A DNA stretch of 59,637 bases from Desulfobacteraceae bacterium (GTDB lineage Bacteria > Desulfobacterota > Desulfobacteria > Desulfobacterales > Desulfosarcinaceae). Both the position numbers and the translations under genes were made by a program. Where the stretch lies: positions 1 to 59,637 of the forward strand of contig QZKV01000134.1 of assembly GCA_003599575.1 (NCBI GenBank), written 5' to 3'. This document shows, in pieces, positions 43,997 through 54,520 of the stretch (position 1 is the first letter of the stretch; the number at the start of each line of letters is the position of its first letter). The notes below the pieces were generated by a model. It ran no database searches. It worked only from the letters and a program-made list of their open reading frames with translations, and had not been told where the DNA came from.

Positions 43997-45094
43997 TCAA
44001 AACAGCGCATCGACGAAATGTTTTGCATCAAAAGACTGCAGATCTTCGATGGTCTCCCCTACGCCGATGTAAAGGAGGGGTAACTTCATTTGCCGGCAGA
44101 TACTGATCACAATTCCGCCTTTGGCCGTTCCGTCCAATTTGGTGAGGGCCAGCCCGGTAATTCCCAGCGATTCGTGAAACAGTTTGGCTTGCGAGATGGC
44201 GTTTTGACCGGTTGTGGCATCCAGCACGAGCAGAATCTCATGCGGGGCGTCGGGTATTTTCTTTTGGATGGTGCGTTGTATTTTCTTCAGTTCTTCCATC
44301 AGGTTGATCTTGGTATGCAATCGGCCCGCCGTATCGATATAGACTCTATCGATGCCTCTGGCCAGCGCGGCTTCCACACTGTCATAGGCCACGGCGGCAG
44401 GATCGGCATTGTCTTTGCGCCTTAAGAAATCAGCGCCGGCCCTGTCGGCCCAAATGGCCAATTGTTCGGCTGCAGCGGCGCGAAAGGTATCGGCCGCTGC
44501 AATCAGAACTTTTTGGCCGGCCTGGACGTCTTTGGCGGCCAGTTTGCCGATGGTCGTTGTTTTGCCGACCCCGTTCACGCCGACGACCATGCTGATGAAT
44601 GGTTTTTGAAATGCCGAAGGCCTCGGGACAGCCGTTTCTCTATTGAACAATGCAAGGATTTCCTCCTTGAGCAGCTGCTTTAAAGCTTCCGGACCTTCGA
44701 CTTTGGACGCTTTCCGGCCGATGGAATCCATCAGGTCCATGACGGTCTGTATACCGATATCCGCAGTGACCAGCAATTCCTCGATCTCTTCGAGCATTTC
44801 ATCATCAATGCGATTCTTTCCCCTGAAAAGATCTTCGATGTCGGTGTTCAGAAAATCACGCGTCTTGGTTAGGCCTCGTTTTAGACGCGCCAGAAACCCC
44901 TTGTTCGATGAAGAGGTCAATTGATCCTGTCCGGAATCGCTTTCGGTATCCCGCAAATCTAAGCCGCTGCCGGTACCGGCTTGTTTTTGAATTCCAATCC
45001 GCTCCTCGACGGCTGGTTCCGAAGAGATGTCCGCCGAAGGTCTTTTTTCAGAAGTATCTGGTTTGTTCTTCTTTTTGAACCAATCAAACGCCAT
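43997..45094 (-). CDS. ftsY: Signal recognition particle receptor FtsY
   Basis: A 365-residue GTPase receptor that docks SRP-ribosome complexes at the membrane. The NG domain has GVNGVGKTTTIGKLA, DTAGRLHTKINLMEELKKI and TKLDGTAKGG. The N-terminal A region (residues 1-75) is charged and low in complexity and should bind lipid. It starts 16 bases after smc, a frequent pairing, and is likely cotranscribed. Confidence 0.97.
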   Translation of the reverse strand: MAFDWFKKKNKPDTSEKRPSADISSEPAVEERIGIQKQAGTGSGLDLRDTESDSGQDQLTSSSNKGFLARLKRGLTKTRDFLNTDIEDLFRGKNRIDDEMLEEIEELLVTADIGIQTVMDLMDSIGRKASKVEGPEALKQLLKEEILALFNRETAVPRPSAFQKPFISMVVGVNGVGKTTTIGKLAAKDVQAGQKVLIAAADTFRAAAAEQLAIWADRAGADFLRRKDNADPAAVAYDSVEAALARGIDRVYIDTAGRLHTKINLMEELKKIQRTIQKKIPDAPHEILLVLDATTGQNAISQAKLFHESLGITGLALTKLDGTAKGGIVISICRQMKLPLLYIGVGETIEDLQSFDAKHFVDALF

Positions 45095-45109
45095 ATGTTC
45101 TTACCTGTC

Positions 45110-48100
45110 TTATGCTGCTTTGGTTTGCAGATTGACCGATACCACCTTGGAAATACCTTTATGCTCCATGGTGACACCGAAGAGCATTTCTGCAAATTCC
45201 ATGCTTTTTTTGTTGTGCGTTATCATGATGATCTGGGACTTCTCACCGATGACCTGCATCAGGTTGTTGAAACGAACCACATTGGCTTCATCCAAGGGGG
45301 CATCGATTTCATCCAGCAGGCAGAAGGAGGTCGGACGAATCAGAAAGATGGCAAAAATAAAGGCGATGGCCGAAAGCGCTTTTTCACCGCCGGACAGCAA
45401 ACTCATGCGGGTCAGTTTTTTGCCCGGGGGATGCACCAGATATTCTACGCCGGTTTCCAGCGGCTTGTTGGGGTCGGTCAGCTCAAGTCGTGCCGAACCC
45501 CCTTCGAACAGTTTGGGGAAGACCTCTTTGAGCTTTTCGTTAACCTGTTCGTAGGTCTCCATAAAGCGTTCCTGAGTGATGCGGTTTATTTTGCGAATGA
45601 CTTTATGCAGATCTTCAATGGCCTTAACGAGATCGTCGCGCTGGGTGCTGAGAAAATCAAAGCGTTCCTTGAGTTCTTCATATTCCTTAATGGCGCCCAA
45701 GTTTACTTCTCCGATATCGGCCAATTGCGAACGCAGTCTCTCTAACTCCTGCTCCATTTCAGCAACGGACATGTGCAGCTCTTGGTCTTGACCATGTTGG
45801 GCATGCAAAGCGGCAATGGAAATATGATAGCGTTCCTGAACCTTGCCGGAAATCATATCTTGCCGGATGCGCTTTTCCGAAAGATCAAGTTCCAGTATGC
45901 GCATTTTCTCCAAGGTTTTCCCCCGTTCGGATTGAATCAGAGCGAGTTTTTCATCACTTTGCTTAAGGGCGGCGTCAATCGAGGTATATTCGGATTCGTT
46001 TGCCGCCATGGTCTCTTCGAGCCTTTTAAGATCTTCATACATGCGTTGCAAAGTGCTTTCATGGGCGGCGGCTTTTGCCGCGGAGTTTTCGTATCTGTCC
46101 TTTTTCTGGCGGATTTCCAGCCGAAGTTGTTCGAGTCGCGAGTGGATGTCGCGTTCGAACTCTCTGAGCCGCTGAAGGGTATGATTGCCGTGCTCCAATT
46201 TGGCCTGCAAAGAAGTGAGCTGAAGTTTCAAATCCACCACTTTTTGGTTATGGGACTCCAACTGCGATGCAATCTGTTCAATTTCCCTGGTCGTTTCAAC
46301 GCTGCGTGCCTGTATTTGCTGAACGCGGGCGGCAATTTTGGATAAATTCTGATTGTATTTGCCTATTTCCTCATCCAGATCGCTCTCCTCGCCCATGAGC
46401 TGTTCTTGTTCCAATTGTATGATGTCCAGGTGACGCCGGGCATTCTTAAGATCCTCGCTGAGCCGGTACAAATGTTTTTCTACTTCCATTGCTTCCTCGG
46501 AAGCACTGTTTTTCCCTGAAATGGCTTGCTGCAGTTCTGTTTCCAGCCGGCGAACATCTTCTTCCATCTGTTGTTGGCATGTCGCGGCGGCCAGCGCTTC
46601 GCGGTCCAATTGCTCCGCATGTTGGATCAGCCCTTTGAGCTCCTTCTTTTTGGCGAGAATGCCGGGAAGCTGTTCCTGGCTTCCACCGATGAGTATCCCC
46701 TGATGGGAAACAACATCGCCCTGGGGTGTGACAACGGTTTGGAGGCATCCATTGCGATTGAACAACGCAAGGGCCTCCTGCATTGTCGGCATGACAGCCA
46801 CGTGTCCGAGCAATGCTTCGGCGATTGGCTGAAAATCGGGTCGTACTGCAACGTGGTTGAGCAGGCGGTGCTGCTCGGCAGGGGCCTGCCCCCCCGAGGC
46901 CAGGGCTTTGATGCTGGAGATGGGGATAAAGCCGCTCCTTCCCGCGTTGCTGCTTTGCAAATACTCAATGGCCGCGACGCCGGCCCCTTGATTGTCCACC
47001 AGAACATATTGGAGTGCTTCACCCAGCACGGCCTCGACTGCATTCTCAAAACCCGCAGCGGGCTCGATAAGGTCTGCCAGCAATCCGATGATGCCGTCGA
47101 GTTCGTTTTTTGGGCCATTATCCCCGCCTGTCTGGTCAAAAACGCGCCGGGCACGCATGATCGCTTTGACACCGTCGCGATACCATTCGAAATTGGCCGC
47201 CATTTTCTTCAAGGTGGCCAACTGGGAACGCGTTTTATTGCGTTCCAGTTCCAAAGTCTGGGTTCGCTTGACCTGGGCGCCCAATTCGGCCGAGTGCTTG
47301 GACAGCTTGCTTTTAAGCTCGTTGATCCGGTGTTCAAATTCGGCGACGGAGGCTTTGATCGCATCCAGTTCTTTTTGTGCCTCAGCGTGGTCGTTTTCCG
47401 TTTTGACCTTTTTTTGGGAAGCCAAAGCGACTTCTTCGTCGATGCGCTTGAGACGCCGTTTCAAATGGTCTTTATTATTGGCCGCAGTCTGGTAGATATT
47501 TTTATAGCGGGCCTCCTCCGCCACCAACTGCATGAGACTGTTTTTATTTTCTTCAGCCAACTGGTTCAAGCGCGCCAATTGTTCCTGAAGCCCCTGGGAG
47601 CCGCTCCGCTCCTGCTCGACAGCGGATTTGAACCGGTTGATATGATCTTCAAGATGCCGATTTTCCGCTTCGACCTGATCTACCTCCGTGACAATGGTGG
47701 CGGTCTTGGCGGTCAATTCCATGTGCGCTTGTTCCAAGGATTCAATTTCGGTGCGCAGACGATCACTTTCACTTTTCAAGTGCACGCGTTCGGCTTCGAT
47801 GCGGTCGATTGCGCGCTGGTTTTCAAAACGATGGGACTTTTGATCGGATATCTCCTGGTTTTTTTGCCATCGTTTCAGTTTGATATCTTCAATCGCGGCA
47901 TCGATCTTCTTGATTTGGGTAACCTGCGCCAGGTCCGTATCCTTGAGTTCCTTGACCAGTTTTTCGGTTTCCTGGATCTGACGGCTGTATTCGTCAAAAT
48001 GGGCGACCAGCAGGTGCGTATCGATCTTCTTGGCGCGCTCCTGGTATTGTTTGTAGCGTTCAGCTTTTCTGGCCTGACGCTGAAGGCCTGCCATCTGGCG

Positions 48101-48706
48101 GTTGACTTCGGCAATGATATCGTGGATGCGCAGCAAATTCTGCTCGGTGGCCTTGACTTTGCGCAAAGCTTCATTTTTGCGGAATTTATAGCGGGTGACC
48201 CCGGCCGCTTCTTCAAGAAACAGGCGCCGTTCATCCGGGCCGGCGTCGATGATCGCGCCGATGTTACCCTGCTGGATGATCGCGTAGGTGCGTGTGCCTA
48301 CGCCGCTGCCCATAAAAAGATTGAAGATGTCTTTGAGCCGGCACGGTTGTTTGTTGATTAAGTATAGGCTTTCGCCGGAGCGGAACAGTCGGCGCGTTAC
48401 TGAAATTTCAGTGCACTCCCGGAACTCTTCAGGCGCATTGCCGTTGTCGTTGACCATGGTCAGGGTTACTTCCGCCATGTTGAGCGGTGGTTTCCCGTTG
48501 GCACCGGAGAAAATTACGTCCTCCATGCTTTTGCCGCGCAGTTGCTTAACACTTTGCTCGCCCATGACCCACCGCATGGCATCGATCACATTGCTTTTAC
48601 CGCAGCCGTTGGGCCCCACGATGGCAGAAACGCCCGGCGGGAAATGAATGCTGGCCTTATCCAAAAAGGATTTGAATCCGACGATGTCCAGCCTGCTGAT
48701 CTTCAC
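45110..48706 (-). CDS. smc: Chromosome segregation protein SMC
   Basis: An 1198-residue condensin ATPase. The N-terminal head has Walker A GPNGCGKSN (about residue 32), then a long coiled coil to about residue 510, a hinge (near 520-670) and a return coiled coil to a C-terminal head with signature LLSGGEKAL and Walker B LLDEIDAPLDE. Both ATPase halves are intact. Long frames on the opposite strand are chance shadows of the repetitive coiled-coil code. ftsY follows. Confidence 0.97.
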   Translation of the reverse strand: MKISRLDIVGFKSFLDKASIHFPPGVSAIVGPNGCGKSNVIDAMRWVMGEQSVKQLRGKSMEDVIFSGANGKPPLNMAEVTLTMVNDNGNAPEEFRECTEISVTRRLFRSGESLYLINKQPCRLKDIFNLFMGSGVGTRTYAIIQQGNIGAIIDAGPDERRLFLEEAAGVTRYKFRKNEALRKVKATEQNLLRIHDIIAEVNRQMAGLQRQARKAERYKQYQERAKKIDTHLLVAHFDEYSRQIQETEKLVKELKDTDLAQVTQIKKIDAAIEDIKLKRWQKNQEISDQKSHRFENQRAIDRIEAERVHLKSESDRLRTEIESLEQAHMELTAKTATIVTEVDQVEAENRHLEDHINRFKSAVEQERSGSQGLQEQLARLNQLAEENKNSLMQLVAEEARYKNIYQTAANNKDHLKRRLKRIDEEVALASQKKVKTENDHAEAQKELDAIKASVAEFEHRINELKSKLSKHSAELGAQVKRTQTLELERNKTRSQLATLKKMAANFEWYRDGVKAIMRARRVFDQTGGDNGPKNELDGIIGLLADLIEPAAGFENAVEAVLGEALQYVLVDNQGAGVAAIEYLQSSNAGRSGFIPISSIKALASGGQAPAEQHRLLNHVAVRPDFQPIAEALLGHVAVMPTMQEALALFNRNGCLQTVVTPQGDVVSHQGILIGGSQEQLPGILAKKKELKGLIQHAEQLDREALAAATCQQQMEEDVRRLETELQQAISGKNSASEEAMEVEKHLYRLSEDLKNARRHLDIIQLEQEQLMGEESDLDEEIGKYNQNLSKIAARVQQIQARSVETTREIEQIASQLESHNQKVVDLKLQLTSLQAKLEHGNHTLQRLREFERDIHSRLEQLRLEIRQKKDRYENSAAKAAAHESTLQRMYEDLKRLEETMAANESEYTSIDAALKQSDEKLALIQSERGKTLEKMRILELDLSEKRIRQDMISGKVQERYHISIAALHAQHGQDQELHMSVAEMEQELERLRSQLADIGEVNLGAIKEYEELKERFDFLSTQRDDLVKAIEDLHKVIRKINRITQERFMETYEQVNEKLKEVFPKLFEGGSARLELTDPNKPLETGVEYLVHPPGKKLTRMSLLSGGEKALSAIAFIFAIFLIRPTSFCLLDEIDAPLDEANVVRFNNLMQVIGEKSQIIMITHNKKSMEFAEMLFGVTMEHKGISKVVSVNLQTKAA

Positions 48707-49142
48707 GGTTTCCCCCCCTATAATACTTGCCCAATGTTAGGGCGCGTGTTATCCATCGATTGCGGCTTGAAATTGCTTATATTGGATCCGACCCATCAAA
48801 GCGAATGGGCACCCACAAGGAGCGCCAGCGAAGTACGCATTTTTCATATCAAGACGTAGATCCATTGTAAAGTGAAAAGCCCAACGGAGGGTATAAATTT
48901 GCTCGTTGAAATACCATATCTGGTGTTTGCGAGCCTGATCGAGAACCTCTTTGGGCGGCGCGCGGGCCGCTGTCGCCGGATGGATATTTACGCCTTTTCA
49001 GCATTGTGCCGTTTTTTAAAATCGCATCCAATCTGCTTGACTTGAGGACGAAAGGGCCGATATTAAAAAGCATATCGTGCACCCGGAATCGGGTCGTTTA
49101 TCACATCCGGATTCATCGCCAAAAACTCATGGGGAGGCCCAC
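48707..49142. other. Divergent intergenic stretch between smc and phosphofructokinase
   Basis: About 430 bases without a supported gene. Its right end holds the phosphofructokinase promoter. I see no RNA gene, repeat or hairpin of note. Confidence 0.5.
49037..49066 (+). promoter_or_regulatory. Promoter of the phosphofructokinase gene
   Basis: TTGACT (49037-49042) and TATTAA (49061-49066) lie 18 bases apart, about 75 bases before the GTG start. Five of six and four of six matches. Confidence 0.45.
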
Positions 49143-51257
49143 GTGTCGCAAAAACCACCTGTCGATATCCGTATGTTGTTAGAAAGCCCCGAGATTCAGA
49201 GGGCAACTTCGCAATACAGCGAGCCGGCCATGGGGCGGCGCGCGTATCAGCCTCCGATATGTAAAGCTTTTCAGGGCGTCTATTCTAAAATTAGCCCCAT
49301 CGAAACCTTTCGATTCGACATCAACCCCGAATCGCGCAGTCAATTGCCCGATATCATCGACCAGAAAGTACAGGCCGTTACGATAGAACAAAATCCGGAC
49401 GACGCCTTCGTGCGTACTTACACACGAAGGCGAAGAATCGGGATCGTTTTTTCGGGCGGACCGGCGCCCGGAGGCCACAATGTGATCGCGGGGCTTTACG
49501 ATGCGGCCAAGCGCGCCAATCCAGCCAATCGAATTTTCGGTTTTCTGGTCGGCCCGGATGGCATCATCGAGAACGAATATGTCGAACTGAACGATCAAAT
49601 CGTGGATGGCTACCGCAATTTGGGCGGCTTTACCATGATCAAGACCGGCCGTACCAAAATCGATACACCGAAGAAAATGGCCCTGGCTAAAGAGACTCTC
49701 CTGGCCTTAAAACTTGACGCCTTGGTGGTCGTGGGCGGCGATGATTCCAATACCAATGCGGCTTTTTTATCTCAAGAGCTGTTCAACGAAATGCAGATTA
49801 TCGGCGTGCCCAAAACCATCGACGGCGACATCCAGGTCAGGGACGCGGACGCCAATGTGCTCTGTGCCATGTCTTTCGGCTTCCACTCAGCCGCGCGTGC
49901 GTTTGCTTTGGCGATCAGCAATTTGAGCAATGACAGCAGCTCCGATATCAAATACTGGCATTTCTGCCGGGTCATGGGCCGGGTGGCCAGCCATCTGGCC
50001 TTGGAGGTGGCTCTGCAAACCCATGCCAATATTACTTTGATCGGTGAAGACCTGGCCGATTATGTGGATCGGCAGCGCCTGGAAAAATCCAAAGCGCAGG
50101 GCACAATTGATTATACGGCCTACGGCATGACCTTGCGGCATTTGTCGCGGGTCATTTGCAATGCCATTGTGAGTCGCGCAGCTGTTGGTAAAAATTACGG
50201 CATTGCCGTCATTCCAGAAGGTATTTTGGAATTCATCAACGAAATTGAAGTGTTCATTATCAAACTCAACACGATCATCGCGCATTACAACACGACCCAT
50301 GACAAGGATTTCCACACCAGTTTTCCGCGTTTGGATGAAAAACTGGATTACTTGGGACATCTGGTCAACGATACCCCTCCGGGCCTGGCGCCCAACATAT
50401 GGAATTCCCGCGATGATGAGCTTTTCAATGATCTGCCCGCATTTTTTCAGGAAGGATTGCTTACCGAAAGAGACAGTCACGGCAATTTTCAGTTTTCGCA
50501 GGTTCCCACCGAAAAAGTTCTGCTCGATCTGGTCAAGGATTATCTGAAGATATTACGCGATCAGGGCAGGTACAAAGTTGGTATCCAGAAAGATTGGTAC
50601 GCCAAGGTGTTAAAGAAAGCCGGCCTTGCCCCCGAACACTATGGCCCCATTTTGTTCAGGAATTTTGGTAAATCCGAATTTCTGCTCGTAAAGGAAACCA
50701 TCATCTCGCTGCGAACGCTAAAAAACGCGCTGATTCAAGCCGGCGCTATAGGCGCGGATGACCGCATACCCGCGGCAATCGAAAAAATTTACAATGCGTC
50801 GGTACCAAAATTTAAGACGCAATCCCACTTTTATGGCTATGACGGCCGGGGCACGGATCCGACCATGTTCGATTGCACCTATACCTATAATCTGGGTTTA
50901 ACGACTTTCAGCTTGATTGCCAATGGCGCTACGGGGCTGATGGCGGCGATTCGCAACCTCGAACATGGATTTGCCCGCTGGGAACCGATCGGCATTCCCA
51001 TAGCCCCTCTGATGCGCCTGGAAGAGCGTATGGGGCGCCTTTCGCTGGTATTGGAAAAAAGTATTGTGGACATCAACTCCCCGGCCTTTCAGATCGTGAA
51101 AGCTTTCCGGGAAAAATGGCTGGCGGCATCTCCATCAGAAGATCAATTCAGGCGTCCCGGTCCCATCTGCTTGCACAGCGACAATGAGGAGGATCGCCCT
51201 ATTACCTTGCTCATTAATTCGATCGGTCAGGGCTATGATCCACCATCGATGGGCTAA
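49143..51257 (+). CDS. 6-phosphofructokinase, long PPi-type
   Basis: A 704-residue PFK of the long clade that includes pyrophosphate-dependent plant, protist and bacterial enzymes. The donor loop GGPAPGGHNVIAGL, VVGGDDSNTNA, the substrate motif GVPKTIDGD and MGRVASHLALEVALQTHA are intact; Asp in GGDD is the usual PPi-type mark, and ATP enzymes have Gly there. Phosphate transfer to fructose-6-phosphate is therefore likely PPi-driven and reversible, which would suit energy-poor anaerobes. GTG 49143 follows GGGGAGG; a GTG at 49077 would add 22 odd residues. It is about 150 residues longer than common forms at the N-terminus. Confidence 0.9.
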   Translation: MSQKPPVDIRMLLESPEIQRATSQYSEPAMGRRAYQPPICKAFQGVYSKISPIETFRFDINPESRSQLPDIIDQKVQAVTIEQNPDDAFVRTYTRRRRIGIVFSGGPAPGGHNVIAGLYDAAKRANPANRIFGFLVGPDGIIENEYVELNDQIVDGYRNLGGFTMIKTGRTKIDTPKKMALAKETLLALKLDALVVVGGDDSNTNAAFLSQELFNEMQIIGVPKTIDGDIQVRDADANVLCAMSFGFHSAARAFALAISNLSNDSSSDIKYWHFCRVMGRVASHLALEVALQTHANITLIGEDLADYVDRQRLEKSKAQGTIDYTAYGMTLRHLSRVICNAIVSRAAVGKNYGIAVIPEGILEFINEIEVFIIKLNTIIAHYNTTHDKDFHTSFPRLDEKLDYLGHLVNDTPPGLAPNIWNSRDDELFNDLPAFFQEGLLTERDSHGNFQFSQVPTEKVLLDLVKDYLKILRDQGRYKVGIQKDWYAKVLKKAGLAPEHYGPILFRNFGKSEFLLVKETIISLRTLKNALIQAGAIGADDRIPAAIEKIYNASVPKFKTQSHFYGYDGRGTDPTMFDCTYTYNLGLTTFSLIANGATGLMAAIRNLEHGFARWEPIGIPIAPLMRLEERMGRLSLVLEKSIVDINSPAFQIVKAFREKWLAASPSEDQFRRPGPICLHSDNEEDRPITLLINSIGQGYDPPSMG

Positions 51258-51360
51258 TCGCTTTGCAGAACCGCGATATAGAACCACTGCGGTGGGTTTG
51301 ACGTCCTGAAATTCTGTCGAACAATGGACGGGCTTTCCCTACCATACACCACCGTGCCCC

Positions 51361-53169
51361 ATGTCCAACGGAGAAATGGTGGACGATCCAAAAAAAACTC
51401 CATTGCCCCCGGCCTGCGAAGCTGATGCCGCTCTTCGTTGTCGAAACAAGAAAGTTAGCTGGTACACTGTCTGCCGGTTACGCAAGAGGTCGGCGTGCGC
51501 CAAGCATGGGATGAAAACGACCGGTCCCAATCGGCAACTGCTTACGCCAAGGTCGACTCGATTCTCTAACGGCCGCTTACGGCGTCCATTCCGGGAAGCG
51601 CACCATCTAAAGCGTGCTTTGTCTATTCAAAGGCGTGTTCATGCGGATCTGCGCCGCAGCGAAGCCCAGTTCCGCGCTTTAGTGGAGTCATCGGCCGATC
51701 ATATTTTCATGCTGGACCAAAAAGGTACCTACCTGTTCAGCAACGACCAAGTCAGGCAATTCGGCATGCGCACCGGCCGGGAGCTGATCGGCCGCAGACT
51801 GCAGGATGTTTATCCCAACGATGTATATTTGTTGTACCGTGAAAAGGTTAAAGAGGTTCTATCAACAGGGCGGGTCGTAACGTTTGACCACGACAAAGAG
51901 ACAAACAAAGGCCGCCAATATCATCAGGATACTCTTTTCCCCATTTATCGCGGCAATCACATACGGGCCGTGGGAGGTATTTGCCGTGACTTATCGGAAC
52001 AAAAGAAGATAGAGAAACAGCTCTTCCAGGCCCAAAAAATGGACGCCCTTGGAACCCTCGTGGCAGGCGCGGCACATGAAATCAACAATCCGATCAATCT
52101 GATGCAGTTCAATCTGCCGCTGTTTCAAAAGATGTGGCAGGATCTGATGCCCATGATGGATTCTGTATCCGAACATCTCGAAACAAAGAAGTTCGGCGGG
52201 TTGACCTACAGTTTTATCAAGCAAAACATGCTCCAGCTGATAGCGGATATGGAGATGGCCACCAATCGGCTGGCTCAAATCGTCAACGGGCTCAAGCAAT
52301 TCTCACGCAAGAGCAATCCGGCCGACAAGTCGGAGGTACAGGTCAACAGTGCTGTAGAAAATGCGGCGCGATTGGCCGTTTCCACCTTGTCCAAATCAAA
52401 AACTGAACTAATCCTGGAACTGGCCTCCAATCTGCCCTATTTGCATGCCAACCTGCAAAATCTCGAACAGATCGTATTGAACTTGATGATCAATGCGTAT
52501 CAATCCATTGATCACGATGGGGGATGGGTTAAAATCACGACCGGATGGCGTCCGGCTGATCGTGTCATCACCATCGAGGTCACGGACAACGGGCGCGGTA
52601 TCAACCCGATCGTGGCCGGAAAGATCTTTGATCCGTTCGTTACCGACCGCCAGGCCCAGGGGGGGACCGGATTGGGATTGTCGGTCACCTACAACCTGGT
52701 CAAGGCCCATCATGGCGAGATAGCATTCAAGTCCCAACCGGGGAAGGGGACCACCTTCACAGTCGCCCTGCCGACGAGCGACAAGCGCAAACCAAAACGG
52801 ATTATGGTGGTGGACGACGACTATGGGTTTCGGTCCCTGCTTATTCAAATCCTCTCCAGAAAGACCGCCTGCATTGCGGAAGGGTTTGCCGATGGTGCCG
52901 AAGCATTGATCCGCTTGGGAAGTAATCCGCCGGATCTGCTGATACTGGATATGTTTATGCCCCAAATGGATGGCTTGGGTGTATGCCGCGCCATCAAAAA
53001 CGAACTTGGCCTTGAATCCACGCAGGTTGTGATTGTCACGGGTTTTCCACAGCATCCCGATGTTTTGGCAGCCAAAAGGCTGGGGTTTAAACAAATCTTC
53101 TTCAAACCGCTGGATATGGATAAATTCATTCACATCATCCAAGAAATTCTCGATGCAAAACCTGTCTAA
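51361..53169 (+). CDS. PAS-containing hybrid histidine kinase
   Basis: A 602-residue sensor kinase with no membrane helix, so a cytoplasmic sensor. After a basic N-terminus come a PAS domain (about residues 100-225, SEAQFRALVESSADHIFML), the HisKA helix with His239 in GAAHEINNP, HATPase (about 345-470, with DNGRGI and GGTGLGLSVTY) and a C-terminal receiver (Asp530 in LLILDMFMP). The first 80 residues look weak and the true start may be later. The response-regulator gene overlaps its end by 17 bases, so they are partners. Confidence 0.9.
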   Translation: MSNGEMVDDPKKTPLPPACEADAALRCRNKKVSWYTVCRLRKRSACAKHGMKTTGPNRQLLTPRSTRFSNGRLRRPFREAHHLKRALSIQRRVHADLRRSEAQFRALVESSADHIFMLDQKGTYLFSNDQVRQFGMRTGRELIGRRLQDVYPNDVYLLYREKVKEVLSTGRVVTFDHDKETNKGRQYHQDTLFPIYRGNHIRAVGGICRDLSEQKKIEKQLFQAQKMDALGTLVAGAAHEINNPINLMQFNLPLFQKMWQDLMPMMDSVSEHLETKKFGGLTYSFIKQNMLQLIADMEMATNRLAQIVNGLKQFSRKSNPADKSEVQVNSAVENAARLAVSTLSKSKTELILELASNLPYLHANLQNLEQIVLNLMINAYQSIDHDGGWVKITTGWRPADRVITIEVTDNGRGINPIVAGKIFDPFVTDRQAQGGTGLGLSVTYNLVKAHHGEIAFKSQPGKGTTFTVALPTSDKRKPKRIMVVDDDYGFRSLLIQILSRKTACIAEGFADGAEALIRLGSNPPDLLILDMFMPQMDGLGVCRAIKNELGLESTQVVIVTGFPQHPDVLAAKRLGFKQIFFKPLDMDKFIHIIQEILDAKPV

Positions 53170-54520
53170 AAAATCCCCGATTTTAATTGTGGATGACGAT
53201 GAAGGATTGCTCCTCGCCATGCGAGCCGCTCTGTTAAGCGCCGGGTTACCCGATCCGGCTCTGACATCGGACAGCCGGACCGTTTGCGGGCTGGTAAGAG
53301 CGCACCGTTTTCAGCTGGTGATTTTGGATTTGATCATGCCTCATTTGGACGGGTTGAAGGTGCTTCAGCAGATAAAACAGAGCTGTCCGGATACCGAATG
53401 CATCATCGTGACCGCAGTGGATGAAGTGGACATGGCGGTTCAGGCCATGCGGTTCGGCGCCTATGATTATTTGGTCAAGCCGCTCAACCTGGAACGCACC
53501 ACAATTGCGATCGGCCACGCCCTGGAACGTTATCAACTGAGAAAGGGTATGGCGCTCTTCGAATCTCCTCAAAGCTTCTCGGATTTGAAGCATCCCGATG
53601 TTTTTGCGGCTATGGTGGCTAGAGATGAAGCCATGGCTCTGGTTTTCCGACAAGCGGAAATATGCGCGGAAAGCGACTACAACGTGATGATAACGGGGGA
53701 GACGGGTGTCGGAAAAGGCATGCTGGCACGCATCATCCATCAACTCAGTGCGCGCAGCAAGGGACCGTTTGTGACTGTCAACATGCCTGCGTTCAGCCAG
53801 TCGTTGTTTGAAGATGACATCTTCGGCCACATTCGAGGGGCCTATACCGGCGCCGTAGCAGATAAACAGGGTTTTTTCGAAACCGCCCAGGGCGGGACCC
53901 TCTTTTTGGACGAAATCACCGAACTGGCTCCGGCCATGCAAGGCAAGCTGCTTCGGGTGATTGAAGAGAAAGAGTTTTACCGGCTTGGTAGTACGCAAAT
54001 CGTTCAAGTGGACCTGAGAATTTTGTCCGCATCCAATCGAGATGTCGCTGAAGCCATGGCAGCAGGCATTTTGCGCGGCGATTTATATTACAGACTCAAC
54101 GAGTATCATATTCACATACCTCCATTACGCCGGCGGCCGAAGGACATTCCCATTTTAGCCAATCACTTTCTACACCTGCATGCTGCAAAAAACAGCAGGC
54201 GCATCAAACGAATTTCAGCGGAGCTGAGCAGTGCACTTCAGCACTGCCCGTTTCCAGGCAATGTGCGTGAGCTGGAAAATATGATCGCATCGGCCGTGCT
54301 GGTGGAAAAAGGAGAGGAACTGAGTTTGATGTCGGTGCAGGATTTGATTTCCATCCAGGTGCCATCGCCGACGGGTATAAAAGATTTCATTCCCCTGGAT
54401 AAGATGCAGAAGTTTCACATTGATCGCGCTCTTCGATTGACGGGCGGCAATCGTACGCGGGCCGCCCGCCTTCTCGGCATCGGTCTGCGAACCCTGCAAC
54501 GCAAGCTGAAACCTCTTTGA
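53153..54520 (+). CDS. Sigma-54-dependent response regulator (NtrC family)
   Basis: A 455-residue regulator: receiver (Asp59 in LVILDLIMP), AAA+ domain (Walker A GETGVGKGMLARII, sigma-54 loop GAYTGA, a known variant of GAFTGA) and Fis-type HTH (GNRTRAARLLGIGLRTLQRK). ATG 53153 lies inside the end of the kinase gene, overlapping by 17 bases, which suggests coupled translation with its kinase. The target genes are not in view, and I found no good sigma-54 promoter downstream. Confidence 0.93.
   Translation: MQNLSKKSPILIVDDDEGLLLAMRAALLSAGLPDPALTSDSRTVCGLVRAHRFQLVILDLIMPHLDGLKVLQQIKQSCPDTECIIVTAVDEVDMAVQAMRFGAYDYLVKPLNLERTTIAIGHALERYQLRKGMALFESPQSFSDLKHPDVFAAMVARDEAMALVFRQAEICAESDYNVMITGETGVGKGMLARIIHQLSARSKGPFVTVNMPAFSQSLFEDDIFGHIRGAYTGAVADKQGFFETAQGGTLFLDEITELAPAMQGKLLRVIEEKEFYRLGSTQIVQVDLRILSASNRDVAEAMAAGILRGDLYYRLNEYHIHIPPLRRRPKDIPILANHFLHLHAAKNSRRIKRISAELSSALQHCPFPGNVRELENMIASAVLVEKGEELSLMSVQDLISIQVPSPTGIKDFIPLDKMQKFHIDRALRLTGGNRTRAARLLGIGLRTLQRKLKPL

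Noticed and set aside
46526..48361. Long open frame opposite smc (about 611 codons)
   Set aside because: Shadow of the coiled-coil coding pattern; no ribosome-binding site and no recognisable motif, while smc is complete on the other strand.
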